From the NCBI GenBank assembly GCA_036023115.1, contig JAYKKT010000089.1:18781001-18845000 (forward strand): a DNA stretch of 64,000 nt. The letters run 5' to 3'. The notes beneath the pieces are model-generated. The model was not told the DNA's origin, did not search any database, and saw only the letters and a list, made by a program, of their open reading frames with translations. The DNA is from Brasenia schreberi (Eukaryota > Streptophyta > Magnoliopsida > Nymphaeales > Cabombaceae). Position numbers and translations under genes: made by a program. Of this stretch, positions 1-11,591 are shown in pieces (the stretch's first letter is position 1; each line of letters opens with the position of its first letter).

Positions 1-313
1 ACCTTCACAAGCCTCCCAAGTTCGATCCTTGCATGTTAAGAGTCTCTAAAAGAATCATCGTGTGCATATCACTCACACCCTTCATACATGCCCATGCATG
101 CATTTCAAAACCATTGAGTATATGATCGATATTAGGACCAAGGTCATAGCAGATTGAGTCCCCTTTGGCTCTAAATCCCCTCTTACTTATTTTTAAAAGT
201 TAGGCACTCAGATGATCCATGCTCTTGAGAAAGGTTCGGAAATAAGAGTAAAAGGGTATTTTCTTCTTTGACATTATCCAAACACAGTTGGATTAATGCC
301 AAAGAGGGGCATC
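1..313 (+). mobile_element. 3' end of internal region of element G with polypurine tract
   Basis: This is non-coding sequence directly upstream of an LTR. Positions 301-313 read AAAGAGGGGCATC and touch the TGTAAACACCC LTR start at 314, the same polypurine-tract-to-LTR junction seen in B, E and F. An imperfect inverted repeat (ATTATCC and TTGGATTAAT, about 272-298) lies just before the tract, as in the other elements. No ORF is recognisable. The rest of element G lies left of the window. Confidence 0.8.
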
Positions 314-2512
314 TGTAAACACCCAAAATTTTTTCAAGTATTTTCAAAAACTCCTAAATTTTGAAGGCCAATTTAAAGCCTTTATGAACCTTTAAATTCA
401 AAATCCCCAAATTTTAAAGTTTAGACCTTCTGGGAGAATATTTCAAAATAAAGGTTTTAAATCCAAATAGCTCATGAGTTTCGAAGCAGGTGGAGACCCA
501 ATCCAGGCCTCGATTCCCGGAAAGAAGATAAAGTGTATCAAGATACGGATCAAGTTAAATCAGATTGATTCCCAAAAGCGGAGAAGATTGAAGCATATCA
601 AGTTCAAATTCAACAACTTATCCAAATGGAAGGTCAAGACCGATCAAATCCAAGTTTGTCCGATCAAGATGGGGCCAACTTGGAACCAAGACTCGAGGCC
701 ATGGTAACAAGCTCATTCAATTCTAGAAGATTTCAAGTGTAACTCAAAAGCAAAAGGTGGGAGCCGAATCAAAGAAAGAAGCGAATTCAAGTGGGTGGAA
801 GTTTAAAGAAATCAGCCCAAACAAAACATGTTGCACATTGTAAGGTTGTTTAAAACCAACCGCATGCTCTAGGGCTACACCAAGCCATGGCACCTATACC
901 AGCCCATATGGGCTGGTCCGAATCGACTCAATGAAGAACTACAAGAAGCCGGTTTGGAGCGGATCAAATCCACCAAGCTAAAGCTCTAACCCGCCCCACA
1001 AGAAACCACTAGAACCAGCCCCCCTTGGCCTATAAAAAGGCCCAAGAGGGGGGGGCGGGTTCCATAACTTGGAGATTGGAGAGAGAAGAGAGAGAAGAGA
1101 GAGACCTTGGGTGGTGTGTGCTAGATTAGGTGCAGAAATTTTCAGCAAGGAGGGACGTCTTCTATTGTGGGGGAAGAAGGGGAAGCTAGGTGAGAGCTTG
1201 TAGGAGTTGAGAAGGAAGGCCATCAAGAGGAAGGCCGGCTTCATCATTGAAACCCGGTCCTTCACCATCCAAAACTCGTGTAAGACCTTTCTTTCTTAAT
1301 CTAAGTTTCATTCTCTTCCATTCAATTCATTAAATGGGGTTGTATTAATGGAGTTTCATCTCCCCCCGAGTTGTAATAATCTAGCTTTGCTGCCATTTCA
1401 ATTTCGTGGATGAAACACTATACACCCACATGCACGCCAAGTGTTTGCTTTAATACTTCTCCCTTCCTATATGCTATATACCCTCTATACCTCTAACCCC
1501 CTCTATGTCTAAGCTATAAAGTACTTTCTATTCATTTATATTCCAGCAAATTTGCTTTAAGGGTTGTTGCATTTTAATTTCGTGTGGGTTATGCATCATT
1601 ACATTTATAAAACAGAAAACCGGATTTCAGCATCTCTGCATATGTCTGTTTCTGCAATTTTAATTTTGTGATGCTTGCTCCGATTGTCTCGAAATTTGGC
1701 ACACTGATTCCACACACATTTGGACACTCTGTATAAAATTGGCAAGATTTTAGGGCCGCTCAGCCACATAATAAAAGCATATTAAGAACGACCAGATTTC
1801 TGCACCACTGTCTGCACAGTCGGATTTCCTAAAATAGAGGTTGGGTAAAAGTCTCATATCTCTGTCCCCAGGAGTTCAAATTAGTTGATTTTTGATGCAT
1901 TGGAAAGCTAACATCCATATATTTCCATCAAAATCAAAATATCAAAATCGGATTCTGAACAAAGAGATACAGACTCATCTTTGAGTTTTTGTATTTCTGA
2001 AACAGAACTGTTCCGAGTCAGTGAGGTGGTCTGAGTTGTTTATTTGTTTCTGATTCAATACTGCTCCAAATGCAGACTTGAAAAAGGCTACAGTCTCTCC
2101 ACACTACCAGCTTCGTCTGGTAAAATTTTGATAATTTTTGGAATTCTGTAACGCCTTGAAAACTCTCCTAGAAAACAGCTCTGAAAAAAGAATTCTCTGT
2201 TTTCAGCAGCTTGTGTTTTTCCAAGTATTGAATCCGAGTGCACAAGTTCAACAAATTTTTCAAAGACACTTGTTTATGTAAAAGGGAATCATGTTTGCTG
2301 TAAAATGAAATTCCTAAGCGCTCAACACTGACCCTTGAGCATCGGCTCAAGAAGGTGTGAGTGAAAAGATCCTGCTTGCACACAATCGCCTAGAAGTCTT
2401 ACAAACATTTGCTAGTTTTGAACTAGCTGGCATGCTCGCACAAGCGTAGGGGTGGAAAGTTTCATTTCAAGTTTGTCTCATAAACTTTGGAATGAGAATT
2501 TTCATGTCTACT
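314..2512 (+). repeat. LTR of element G (3' LTR, plus orientation)
   Basis: The LTR starts TGTAAACACCC after the polypurine tract and ends near TGTCTACT, where related LTRs end TGTCTACA; the last base is therefore uncertain by 1-2 nt. It holds a TATA box (CCTATAAAAAGG, about 1028-1039), a GTAAGA donor-like site at 1280, the conserved GGAG/CTCC core motif (about 1336-1380), stem-loop 1 (2334-2351) and stem-loop 2 (2411-2427). At about 2.2 kb it is the shortest LTR here, and it lacks the long GAGC/GCTC hairpin array of the others. The sequence after 2512 shows no PBS, which fits a 3' LTR. No gene is seen inside it. Confidence 0.85.
1028..1039 (+). promoter_or_regulatory. TATA box of LTR G
   Basis: CCTATAAAAAGG lies about 715 bp into the LTR and is followed by a GA-rich stretch. 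It sits in the position expected for the U3/R promoter. The transcription start was not mapped. Confidence 0.6.
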
Positions 2513-4061
2513 GCTGACATTCCTTTTTAATACCTAAAACTAAAAATGACAGGTTACCTTGCCCAACAATACCGAAATTGGTAAGTGCTCGGTCGTTGCC
2601 CTTTTGGTTTATCCCATCTCCTGTTTTCGAGGAATTTGCCTCCTTCCGGTCCGAGTTTCATATATGATAGGTATGGTTTCAAACACTTATATAAAAAAAA
2701 TATTTTTATATTTAAAACATCAAATTTAATGAAATCAAATATTATTTTTAGAAAGCACTAGGTTTCATTCCCAGTTTCTGTTTGCAAGGGTGAACTACTT
2801 TCACTCCGTGAGTCAATCTATAACAACCTAGACCATTTAACCCTTTTCGTGGGTGTAGAGTATCAAACCACTTTAACCACTTCAACGGGTGTAGGGTATC
2901 AAATCACTTTAACCACTTTAACGGGTGTAGAATATCACCATCCACTTCAATAGGTGTAGGGTATCGAACCACTTTAACCCTCGGGTATCAGGTCTAGGGA
3001 TGAGACTATTCTTGACTGGGCGAATTTCTAAGGTTTTATTTGAATTTAATTTATTTATGAATTTCAAGGGTTTTGGAATTTTATAAATAGATAAATTTGC
3101 AAACATCTTTGGGTTTGATTCCCAATGTTCTCATTTTCATTTGTTTATAAAAAATAATGTTTGAAATCATCCTTTCTTTGAAGGCAATCATTTAAAAAGG
3201 CAAAATCTTCCAATTTGTTCTTGAGGGCAAAATAGCTATTTATGTAATTTTGTCCAAATTGAATTTTTTTCGAGAGAGATCCAATATACCATCATTTTAA
3301 GGTTGATACAAAATTTTGGGGCAAAAATGAATTTGTTTAAGGAATTTTTATTTGAAAAAACTCTTAAAAGACCCAAAGCTGCTAAAAAAAGCAAAATTTC
3401 TAGAGGAGGAATTTTTTTTATTTATAGTATGTACAAGGATGCTTTATAAGGGATTCAAAGACCTCATCAAAGATGGAAACTCATAAAGTTCATATTGGAG
3501 AGAAATAGGGTGTTCCCAAGAAATCTGCCTTGTGAGCTCTTCCGTATACATAAAAATCAAAATTCAGTTATCACTTTCATATTATTTGAAATTGGTTATT
3601 TTAAAAATTGATTTGATGAAAAACAAGCTTTTTTTGAAAATAAAATTTTCTAAAGCCCCAAGAAATCTTTCAAACTTGTTTATGTACTCTTTATTTTCCA
3701 AGAACAAAGTCTTCAAAGGAATCTTTCTAATTGATTTTGAAAGAAAAATTTCTCTTAAATCAACCCAAATGAAAATTGGTTATATTCAAATAAAAAAACA
3801 AATTCTCTCTTTATCTAGCACTACATGGATATGCATGGTTTGTGGTACTCTAATGACAAGACACCTTTTGTCTTAATCATGCTCTAATTCAACCCATGAC
3901 ATTTCTTCTAAAAAATTGTTTTTACACCAAGTTCCACAAAAGTTTACAAGTTTACAAGTAAAAATTTTCCAGAAAGATTTTTGAAGCAAGTAAAATTTAA
4001 GCATTTACTTCTTTGCAATTAATGAAGTTGCCCTTGATTAATGCCAAAGAGTGATATATGT
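2513..4061. other. Decayed AT-rich sequence, probably relic of an older plus-strand element
   Basis: No coding sequence is recognisable. The stretch ends in GCCAAAGAGTGATATA followed by TGTAAACAC at about 4062, which resembles the polypurine-tract/LTR junction of the intact elements. I therefore read it as the 3' internal part of an old, diverged element of the same group, inserted or truncated next to LTR G. A tandem repeat lies at 2850-2982. The left boundary with LTR G is clear; no target-site duplication could be found. Confidence 0.4.
2850..2982. repeat. Short tandem repeat, about 36-bp unit, 3-4 copies
   Basis: The unit contains GGGTGTAGRGTATC followed by AACCACTTTAACC. Copies begin near 2850, 2886, 2922 and 2951; the third is shortened. 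Copies differ by several substitutions, so the array is not recent. Confidence 0.75.
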
Positions 4062-4184
4062 AAACACATTAATTTTTTTACAAAAATATGTTTTTAAAAA
4101 TTATTTTGCTAAGGCCAATTTCAAGATACATGAGGTAAAACCTTGAGTCTTGATTTTTATAAAAATTAAACTCATGTGACGAAG

Positions 4185-4242
<58 letters not shown>

Positions 4243-5227
4243 TTTTTGAGAGAAGGAGAACAAGATGGAATTTCCAAGAGTTTTTATTTGAAGGTGATGA
4301 AGCACACTTCATCAAAAATTTATTTTATAAAGTGGGTCAGTCATGGCTTGTATTCTATCCCTCTTTAGGTGTTCCAAACCTTAAATAAACTCATTAAAAT
4401 GTTTTGGGTCAGTTAAACCCATTTTTACCTAGAGAAACCATATTGCCTTAAAATTAAACTTGTTTTCACTTTTTATCCATGTAATTGTATTAAAAATTAT
4501 CTATATTGATATTAAATATAGGTTGGTTTTTATATTTATAATGCATCAAAATTTCCGAATTCACATATATACATATGTTCTTGCACATGCAAGGTGTCAA
4601 ATAGGAGTTTCCTTGTAAAAATAATTATTTAAATGCATTTTTATATATGTATAGGGGGTGGTTTTTCATAAACACTTTATATTTGAGGCATTATTGAGCA
4701 TATAAATATATTATAGATTTATGTACATGGATCATGCCTTGGCTCAATTAAGCCGAAGTCTCATTAAACCTAGCCTAGGTAACCTAAATTCAATGAACCC
4801 ACATTTGTTCTAGTTGACCTATGTCTATGGTTCTAAAATTTATTTTGAGTCAATTCTTTAGCCAAGCATTATATTAAAAATTAAATTTTGAGTCAAACCA
4901 AGCCTACCTTAGCCATGACTTAACTCATAAAATTGGAACCAACTCCACATCAAGTCACAAATGGGGTGTTTCACTTTGGTGCTTCAATATCAATAGTTAT
5001 CAAGCTTTAATCAACATCTCATGTCAAGGATCAAGTGAGGTCGAGCCATCCATAGAGCCATTCAAGTCATGCCAAGCCTTCAAACCAAGTTGAGCCATCC
5101 ATGGAGCCTCTAAGCCATGTTGGAGCTAGCTAGCTGTCAACCCATCAACCTACTTCAAGTCCACATCAAGCCATCAAGCCAAAATGCAAGTCGTATAACC
5201 ACATTTGATCCAATTAGGCTTTATTTT
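4062..5227 (+). repeat. Old LTR start and flanking unassigned sequence
   Basis: The segment opens TGTAAACACATTAATTTT and about 50 bp later has AAGGCCAATTT, matching the same spacing in LTR G, so it is a diverged LTR 5' end. A TA microsatellite sits at 4186-4240. From about 4740 on there are loose repeats of GAGCCATCCATRGAGCC and CATCAAGCC without coding potential. No LTR 3' end is visible. The right border at about 5228 is where recognisable gag sequence of element A begins, so either A was truncated here or a deletion joined the two. Confidence 0.45.
4186..4240. repeat. (AT)n microsatellite
   Basis: About 55 bp of uninterrupted AT dinucleotide. It creates artificial Tyr-Ile reading frames on both strands that are not genes. 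Confidence 0.98.
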
Positions 5228-6382
5228 CATGGAGTTCGATCATACCTTGGGCGAGTAGGAGGTCTAGGAGCTCCGATATAGGTTGCCCCAGCGGAGTGTA
5301 CTCCCGTCTTTCGAAGGGTTTTTGAAAACTCCTTTCCTTTTTATTTTCTATCTTTTCAAAATTTCTTGAAGTACTTGCCGGGCTTGGATCCACCCGGACA
5401 TTGGCGATTTTATGGGGTTTTGCCCCTTTGTCCACGGTGGGTAGCCCATAAGTGTTGGGCTTCTCCAAGCGAGTTTTCGAAATTGCATTTCCTTTCCATA
5501 AGTGATCATACACCCTTTTTTCAAATTTGTTTCGAAAAGGGATGCTTTCTTTATCAACTTATGGAAAGTCGAGATTTCGTGAAGCGAGAGAAGGGTTTTC
5601 AACTCGTTTTTAAAATTATCTAGGATGAGCATGACTGCACATCCTTCAGATATTGGCTCTCGTACTTGACCTAGGAGAGACCTCCAATGAACGATGAACG
5701 TATGTACGTCCTCGTTCACACCTTGTTTTGTATCCCTCAAGGTGTTTAAAGTCGGCATGACTTCTACGTTATGCAAGAATCTCTGCATAAAGCAGTTCGC
5801 TAACTCTTCAAAAGTTTCAAACTAGCTAAGATCGTAGGAAGCCAGCCATTTGGCAGCTGTGCCCTTGAGGGACAAAGGGAACCAATACACCCACTTCATC
5901 GAGTCCTTCTTTTTCTTGCGGGCTCGACGAGAGAAAAGATGCAAGTGAGACCTAGGGTCTCCCATGCCATTATACCGATGGAAGTTCGATATTTCATCGT
6001 CACTGTCTGTTTCATAGTCCACAGGCAAGAAATCAGACAGGGCGTAACTTCTTTTCTCCTTACTTTGCCCTCTCAGCAACTGTTGTAGGGCTTTACGGTC
6101 CTTGTGTGTGAAGGACTCGTGGTATTGGTTACCTTCCATTGCGGAAGTCTCTTTGTGTTTGCGAGGTTTTTCAAATTTTTTCTTGGCCTTTGGTTCGCCG
6201 TTTGACGAACATGAGTCGCCTGCTTCAGCCTCTTGGCTAAGAGCGGCGATCTTGGCCTCGAAATCCCTTCTCAAGTCCTCAATCTCTTCTATCTTGTTTT
6301 GTTTTTTCGAAAACCTCCTAGAGTGAGAACTTGATGCGCATGAGCCGTGGCTAGATACCTCTTGGGAGCCTGGACTCGACAT
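5228..6382 (-). pseudogene. gag: Broken gag (ORF1 N-terminal part) of element A
   Basis: The start is the ATG at 6382, about 20 nt after an acceptor-like CTAG. The N-terminus is Ser-rich followed by a charged coiled-coil-like segment, then the acidic DYETDSDDE stretch and the retrotransposon gag core (around WVYWFPLSLKGTAAKWLASY). It is close to residues 1-385 of E's ORF1. Three faults are visible: an in-frame TAG at 5822-5824, a frameshift at about 5505-5525, and truncation at 5228 just after LLLAQGMIEL, before the zinc knuckle and protease. In the family this protein forms the particle; here it cannot be made whole. Confidence 0.85.
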
Positions 6383-6498
6383 GCTTCAATGCTTTTCAAA
6401 ATCCTAGATATGAAATGAAACAAACAAGGTTTAACAACACTTTCTTTGAAAATTTTTCATGTGGTTTTCTACATGAATTGACTCTGCACAAGGCCCAG

Positions 6499-6516
6499 GT
6501 CCCACTGGGCGTGCCA
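6499..6516 (-). promoter_or_regulatory. Primer-binding site of element A
   Basis: Read on the minus strand it is TGGCACGCCCAGTGGGAC, 5 nt after the LTR end. The same 18-mer, with 0-2 changes, follows the 5' LTR of B, C, E and F. It should pair with the 3' end of a tRNA ending in ..TGCCA; I could not name the tRNA with certainty. Confidence 0.85.
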
Positions 6517-6521
6517 AATTC

Positions 6522-9291
6522 TGTAGACATGGAAAATTCCCACTTCTGGTTCTTAGGCCCGAAGTGAACCTTTTCGTGTGTCTAAGTCGTTTTTATAACA
6601 AGGGTGTGCCAGCTAGCTTACTCAAGCTAGCGAAGTAAGTTTTGAAATCTGACTCTATCGGGGCGACTGTGAGCAAGTGAGCTCTTTTCGTCGCAGACCT
6701 TCTTGCATCGATGCACAAGGGTCAGTCTGTATGCTTGGCAAAGTCGTTTTTAAACAAACCTCTTTGAAAAATACCCAAAGTGTTTGGGCTTTGTTTGTAT
6801 GATTGCAAGTTTTATTTCACGTGGGATTTGCACGTGCCTATGTCTTTCTTTTTATGCTTTTTAGGGCCAACTAGGTGTGTGCGCAAGTGACCAAAGTTGG
6901 GCGATTTTTTTGCATGGGAGTGTGGGGTTTACTTTGATGCAATATGCATCCTAACTCATGGTATGGCGAATATGCATTGCAAACTCACACAACTCCAAAG
7001 GGAAAACCTGAATTGAAAGACAATGCTTAAGGAAAATGACGTAATGTAAATTGCAAAAGGGAAATATGGCTATATCGTAAGAGCGGAAAGGCTCAATTGT
7101 GTAAGTGTGTGTCGTGTATATATGGAAAGACTACTCACACAGCTGAACCTTAAAACCCAAATCTTAAAGACATAGCGGAAGGGAAATACTTATAATATAT
7201 ATGGGCCCGAAGGTTGCCAACGTGTGCGTGGGTGTTGTGTGTATATGTAAAGACAACTCACACGACTTGCAATGTAAAACCCAAATAGAATTGCAATATG
7301 GCCCTTATTAGCATCTTGGGAGTAAGAGCGAAAGCTCAATCTGTGTGAGTGTGGAATTGAAAGACCACGCACACAACTTGAATTAAAACACCCAAATGAA
7401 ATTGCAATATGGTCCTTACTAGGGTCTTGGGAGTAAGAGCGAAAGCTCAATGTGTGTGAGTGTGGAATTTAAAGACCACGCACACAACTTGAATTAAAAC
7501 ACCCAAATGAAATTGCAATACGGCCCTTACTAGGGTCTTGGGAGTAAGAGCGAAAGCTCAATGTGTGTGAGTGTGGAATTTAAAGACCACACACACAACT
7601 TGAATTAAAACACCCAAATGAAATTGCAATATGGCCCTTACTAGGGTCTTGGGAGTGAGAGTGAAAGCTCAATGTGTGTGAGTGTAGAATTGAAAGACAA
7701 CACCCACGACTTAAGTTAAAACCCACGCAGCTGAATATAGATATGTACAACTATATCTTAGGGGTTGTTAGGGCCCGTGTGTGTGCCAAAATGGTGTGCA
7801 GCTAAGAGCGGAATGGCTCAAGTGCACGTATGTGTTGGTGTGCCAAACCACATTATTACAACCGGGGGGAGACAACGCTCCATTATTACAACCCCGTATC
7901 AAATTTAATTAAATGTAAGCAAGTTCATATAAAGGACCGAGTTAGGCACTTACGTGTAGCTGGTCCGTGTCCAACTTGCTTGGCTTTGGCCTCGTGAGTC
8001 GCCTTGGACAGCCGAAGGGGAGCTCCTTGGGTGTATGTTGGCGGTAGGTAGGGGTGCTAGCCGGGTGGAGTCTTGATGCTGGCCGGGTGATGGAGTGGCT
8101 AGGTGCGGCAGGTTTGGGTGATGCTGGGCTGGGAAGTGGATGACTAAGGGAGACAGGTGGTGGCAGCTTGTGTCCGGCTGGGAGAGATGGGAGATGGAAG
8201 ATGGTGCTGGTGCAGCCGGGTGGATGAGTGGCAGGTGGATGGGTGAGCAGGTGGTGCTGTCCTGGCCGGCTGGTGATGGAGGGAAGGTGTTGGTGGTGGC
8301 GAGAGATGGAGGGGAGATGGTGGATGAATAGGAGCCGGATGGATGAGATGAGGTACTAACCAGGAGGAGGTGGTGTTGGTGGATGAAGGTGGCGCTGGTG
8401 GATGAAGGTGGTGGAAGAAGATGGCAGCCGAAGGGTGGAGCTCCTCGCCGAAGGTGGAAGATGGTGGAGTCGGTTGAAGTGGAGAGGTGGCAGCCGGGTG
8501 ATGAAGTGGCGGTGGAAGAGTCGGTTGGAGTGGTATGGGCTAGATATTTGTAATAAGGTGGGCATGGGGAGTGGTTTCGGGTAGGTCGGGGTGGGGGGCT
8601 GGTTAGTGGTTTAGGGTAGGTCGGTTAGGTGGGCTGGGACTTAGTGGTTAGGGGTTTAATTAGGTGCACTAAGGTGGGCTTAGGCTTAGTTGGTTAGGGT
8701 CTACGTGGTCTAGCTAGGTGAGGTGAGCTAGGTGAGGTCGGCTAGGTGAGGTTGGGGCGGTTTCGGATGAGGATGGCTAGGTTTGGGTTAGGTTTAGGGG
8801 AGAGTGGCTAGGTGAGGTGGGATAGCTTAGGGCTAGGTTTTAGGAACCTCCCCTTGGCACCGGTCCATTGACCCAGTTGCAACCATGTACAAGTTGGTGC
8901 AGCCCCAGGTTAGGTGTAGGTGCATACAAGCTCAAACCCACACTCTAGGCTAAACCCACAAGGTTAACCCACCCTTGACCAAAAGTCAAGCCTACCAACT
9001 TTCTCACTCATACTTTATCACCCCTTCTCTCTCTACCCAAGCTTTTCACGTGAAATATCTGTAGGCCCCACCTCCATTTATGAGAAGGTGATGTGGGCCA
9101 TGGATGTAGATATTGGATTTGGATCCAAATCCAAATCCAAATACAAATGCATGTTGGGTTTGGATCTAGATATATGTGGTCCAGATCCGGCCCAAATCTG
9201 ATTTTCTAATTCCTTCATGGCGTTTCGAAACGGACGATTTATGCGGGGCCTGACTTCATCAATACTCCGTCTTGCGTTGGGTCTTCACCAA
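6522..9291 (-). repeat. 5' LTR of element A (truncated by insertion of C)
   Basis: On the plus strand it begins TGTAGACATGG (the LTR 3' end). It contains stem-loop 2 (6612-6631), stem-loop 1 (about 6694-6732), a 110-bp hairpin repeat array (about 7190-7735), the core motif (about 7851-7898), a donor site (GTAAGTG, first base 7953) and a G-rich leader region. A GGATCCAAATCC-type array lies at about 9114-9190, with a TATA-like CATAAATGG near 9069-9081. It ends at 9291 where element C starts. The low-complexity reading frames inside are not genes. Confidence 0.85.
7190..7735. repeat. Tandem hairpin repeat array in LTR A (about 110-bp units)
   Basis: Units repeat at about 7323, 7432, 7545 and 7655. 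Each carries GAGCGAAAGCTC (or GAGTGAAAGCTC), able to form a 4-bp stem with a 4-nt loop, then GTGTGTGAG and CACGCACAC blocks that can pair with each other, then TTGCAATAYGGCCC. The same array occurs in the LTRs of S, B, E and F, and in shorter form in C and D. Confidence 0.85.
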
Positions 9292-11591
9292 TGTAGACAC
9301 GAAAAATCTTCGACTCCGGGTTTCTTAGGCCTGGAGTGAATCTTTTCGCAATCTACATTCACTTTTAGGGCGTGTCAGCTAGCTTACTCAAACTAGCGAT
9401 GTATGTTTTGAAATATCTGACTTTTGAAAGGCAATTGTAGGCAAGCGGGATCTTTTCGTCGTAGACCTTCTTGCACCGACGTGCAAGGGTCAGTCTTTAC
9501 GCTTAAAGACTTCATTTGAAACAAGTTAAACTCAAAATCGATTTTTGAATAAACTGGTGTTTGAAAATCCTTTTGAAATCATGCACTTGGTGAGTTTTTT
9601 ATTTGGGTGACCCTAAGTTTTTCAGTTTCAACCACTTAGGCGTGGAGTGTGTTCAAAGTGGCCTAAGTTGGTCGTTTTTGCACGATTTGTTCGGGTTTAT
9701 TCGATGCAGGTATGCACTCTAGCTCGAGTGTGGCGAGTATGCAATGCAACTCACACAACTTGAATGTAAAACCCAAAATTTAAAGACTTAGCAGAAGGGA
9801 AAACCCAAATTGAAAGCAACTCACATGACTTGAATGTAAATTGCAGAAATTTAAATATATCTATATCTTAAGAGCGGAAAGGCTCAATTTGAATTGAATG
9901 GAAAAGAGACTTGATATATATCAAACGACTTACACTTTTCCAGGTTCTTGAGTTAGGATTGTACAAGGGACGAGTTCATCATCATCTCATGGCATCCGAG
10001 GTGTGTGGGAGCGAAGCTGGAGAGCTTGAGAGCTTGGAGAGACTTGGAGTTTCGGGAGCTGCAAGCTATAATGGGTTTTGGGGCTACTTGGGGCCGGTTT
10101 GGGCAAGGTAAGACTCGAGCCACCTTGGCTCGAGTGATAGGGTTTAGGTTTAGGATTCGGCCAACATTTGGCCTTGGGTTTAGTGAGGTTTAGACTTGGG
10201 ATTAGGCCAGCATTAGGCCTTGGTTTAGGTATGGTTTAGACTTAGGATTCGGCCAGCATTTGGCCTTGGTTTGGGTATGATTTAGACTTAGGATTTAGCC
10301 AGCATTTGGCCTTGGGTTTAGCTTGTAGGACTCAAGCCAAAGGTGGCTCGAGTGAACTTGGTTTAAAGGGGACTTGGGGATGGTCCTAGCTAGGTTTTTG
10401 TCTAGGCTAGGGTGGCTCGAGTTTGGTTTGAGGTGAAACCAGGGATGGTTACCTAGGGTTGGCCAAGGTGGCTGTGGGGGCAGGCCTTGGATGGTTTTAC
10501 ATGGGACACGGCCTAGGTTAGGGGCTGGTTTAAAAGGTAGATGGCCTGCCAAAAGGGTAGGCCAGGTTTTAGGCGAGTGGGGGAAGAAAAAAGGTTAAGG
10601 TGGCCTACCTCAAAACAGGCCAGGTTTTGGCCAAAAAGCAAGGAAGCTCGGCCACCTTTGTCTGGGTTGTTTTAGGTGGGTGGGGGAGGAAAAACCCAAG
10701 GCTCGAGCCAAGGTGGCTCGATCTAGGTGTGTTTCAAAGGGAAGTTCAGCCAAGGTTGGCCGAACTCGATGGGGTTCAAGGTGGAGTTCGGCCAGCACTT
10801 GGCCAAACTAGTTTAGGTCTTAGGTTAGTTTGTTTAGGTAGTGGTCTAGGGTAGAAATCTTGGTGAAAACCGGCCAAAACTTGTCTGGTTTAGTGGCTTT
10901 TTAGGGGGCTGGTTTGGCTAGGATGGGTGGTCTAGAGTGGTTAGGAGAGAGGGAGTCTAGGTTAGGTTTTAGAGGCTTACCTTATTGCAGCACCACTCCA
11001 AGCTGCCACTCAAGCTACCAAGCTCCACCATGCAACGCTCCACTTCAGCTTGAAGGAGACGCCAAGTTGTTGGTGCAGCCCTTGGCTCCATGGGCCAATC
11101 CCAACTCAAACCAAAACTCACCTTGGCCAATAAGGCCTTTTCTCTCTCTTCCCCCCCTTTATTTCCACGTGAAAGGCCTCTCCCCTTTGAGCCTCACGTC
11201 CCAGGATTTTCAAGCCCACTACCTCTATTTATAGAGGTTTTAAATGGATCTTGGATATTGGGTCTTGGATTTGGGTCTGTCTATCCGGATCTAATCCAAA
11301 CCTTATGTGGATCTGGATCACGGATCTCGGATATTTTGAGATCCAGATCCACTCCAAATATTTATTTGGGTTTGGATCTCGAATCTTGGATCTCGAATAT
11401 TTTGAGATCCAGATCCAATCCAAACACTATTTGGATATGGATCTAGATATTTTTGGGTCCAGACCCAATCCAAACTTTTCTTCTACTCCTTGGTTTTCTG
11501 GTGCTTTTCACCGTCGGTTTCGAGTGGGCTTCGATTCATCGGAGGCCCAACTCTAGCCTGGGTCTTCCCCAAGTCTTTCTTCCAATCAGTG
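9292..11591 (-). repeat. 3' LTR of element C, left part
   Basis: It begins TGTAGACACGAAAAATC on the plus strand. It contains stem-loop 2 (9378-9397), stem-loop 1 (about 9462-9499), one GAGC..GCTC hairpin (about 9872), a GTAAGTC donor (first base 9933), a minus-strand TATA box (TATAAATAGAGG, 11222-11233) and a GGATCC/GATCCAAATCC array (about 11240-11475). I did not find the GGAG/CTCC core motif seen in the other LTRs. Interrupted at 11591 by solo LTR S; it resumes at 24952 (target duplication) and ends at 25391. Confidence 0.85.

Larger units (their letters stand above)
5228..9291 (-). mobile_element. Element A: truncated Tat-like Ty3/Gypsy element, minus strand
   Basis: The visible part, in element order, is a 5' LTR (6522-9291, interrupted), the primer-binding site (6499-6516) and a broken gag (6382 down to 5228). 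Everything downstream (protease, pol, 3' LTR) is missing: the gag homology stops abruptly at 5228. The U3 end of the LTR is cut at 9291 by element C; about 390 bp corresponding to the LTR start must lie beyond C's right end, outside the window. Confidence 0.8.

Noticed and set aside
978..1268. 96-aa minus-strand frame in LTR G and similar short LTR frames (for example 24485-24700, 25256-25561)
   Set aside because: They lie within LTRs or non-coding internal sequence, have no recognisable domain, and are not preserved in sister LTRs.
4078..4388. Tyr-Ile repeat frames on both strands
   Set aside because: Translations of the AT microsatellite.
7190..7735. CRISPR-like regularly spaced repeats
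   Set aside because: Eukaryotic LTR context, diverged repeats and spacers, no cas genes; these are LTR tandem repeats.
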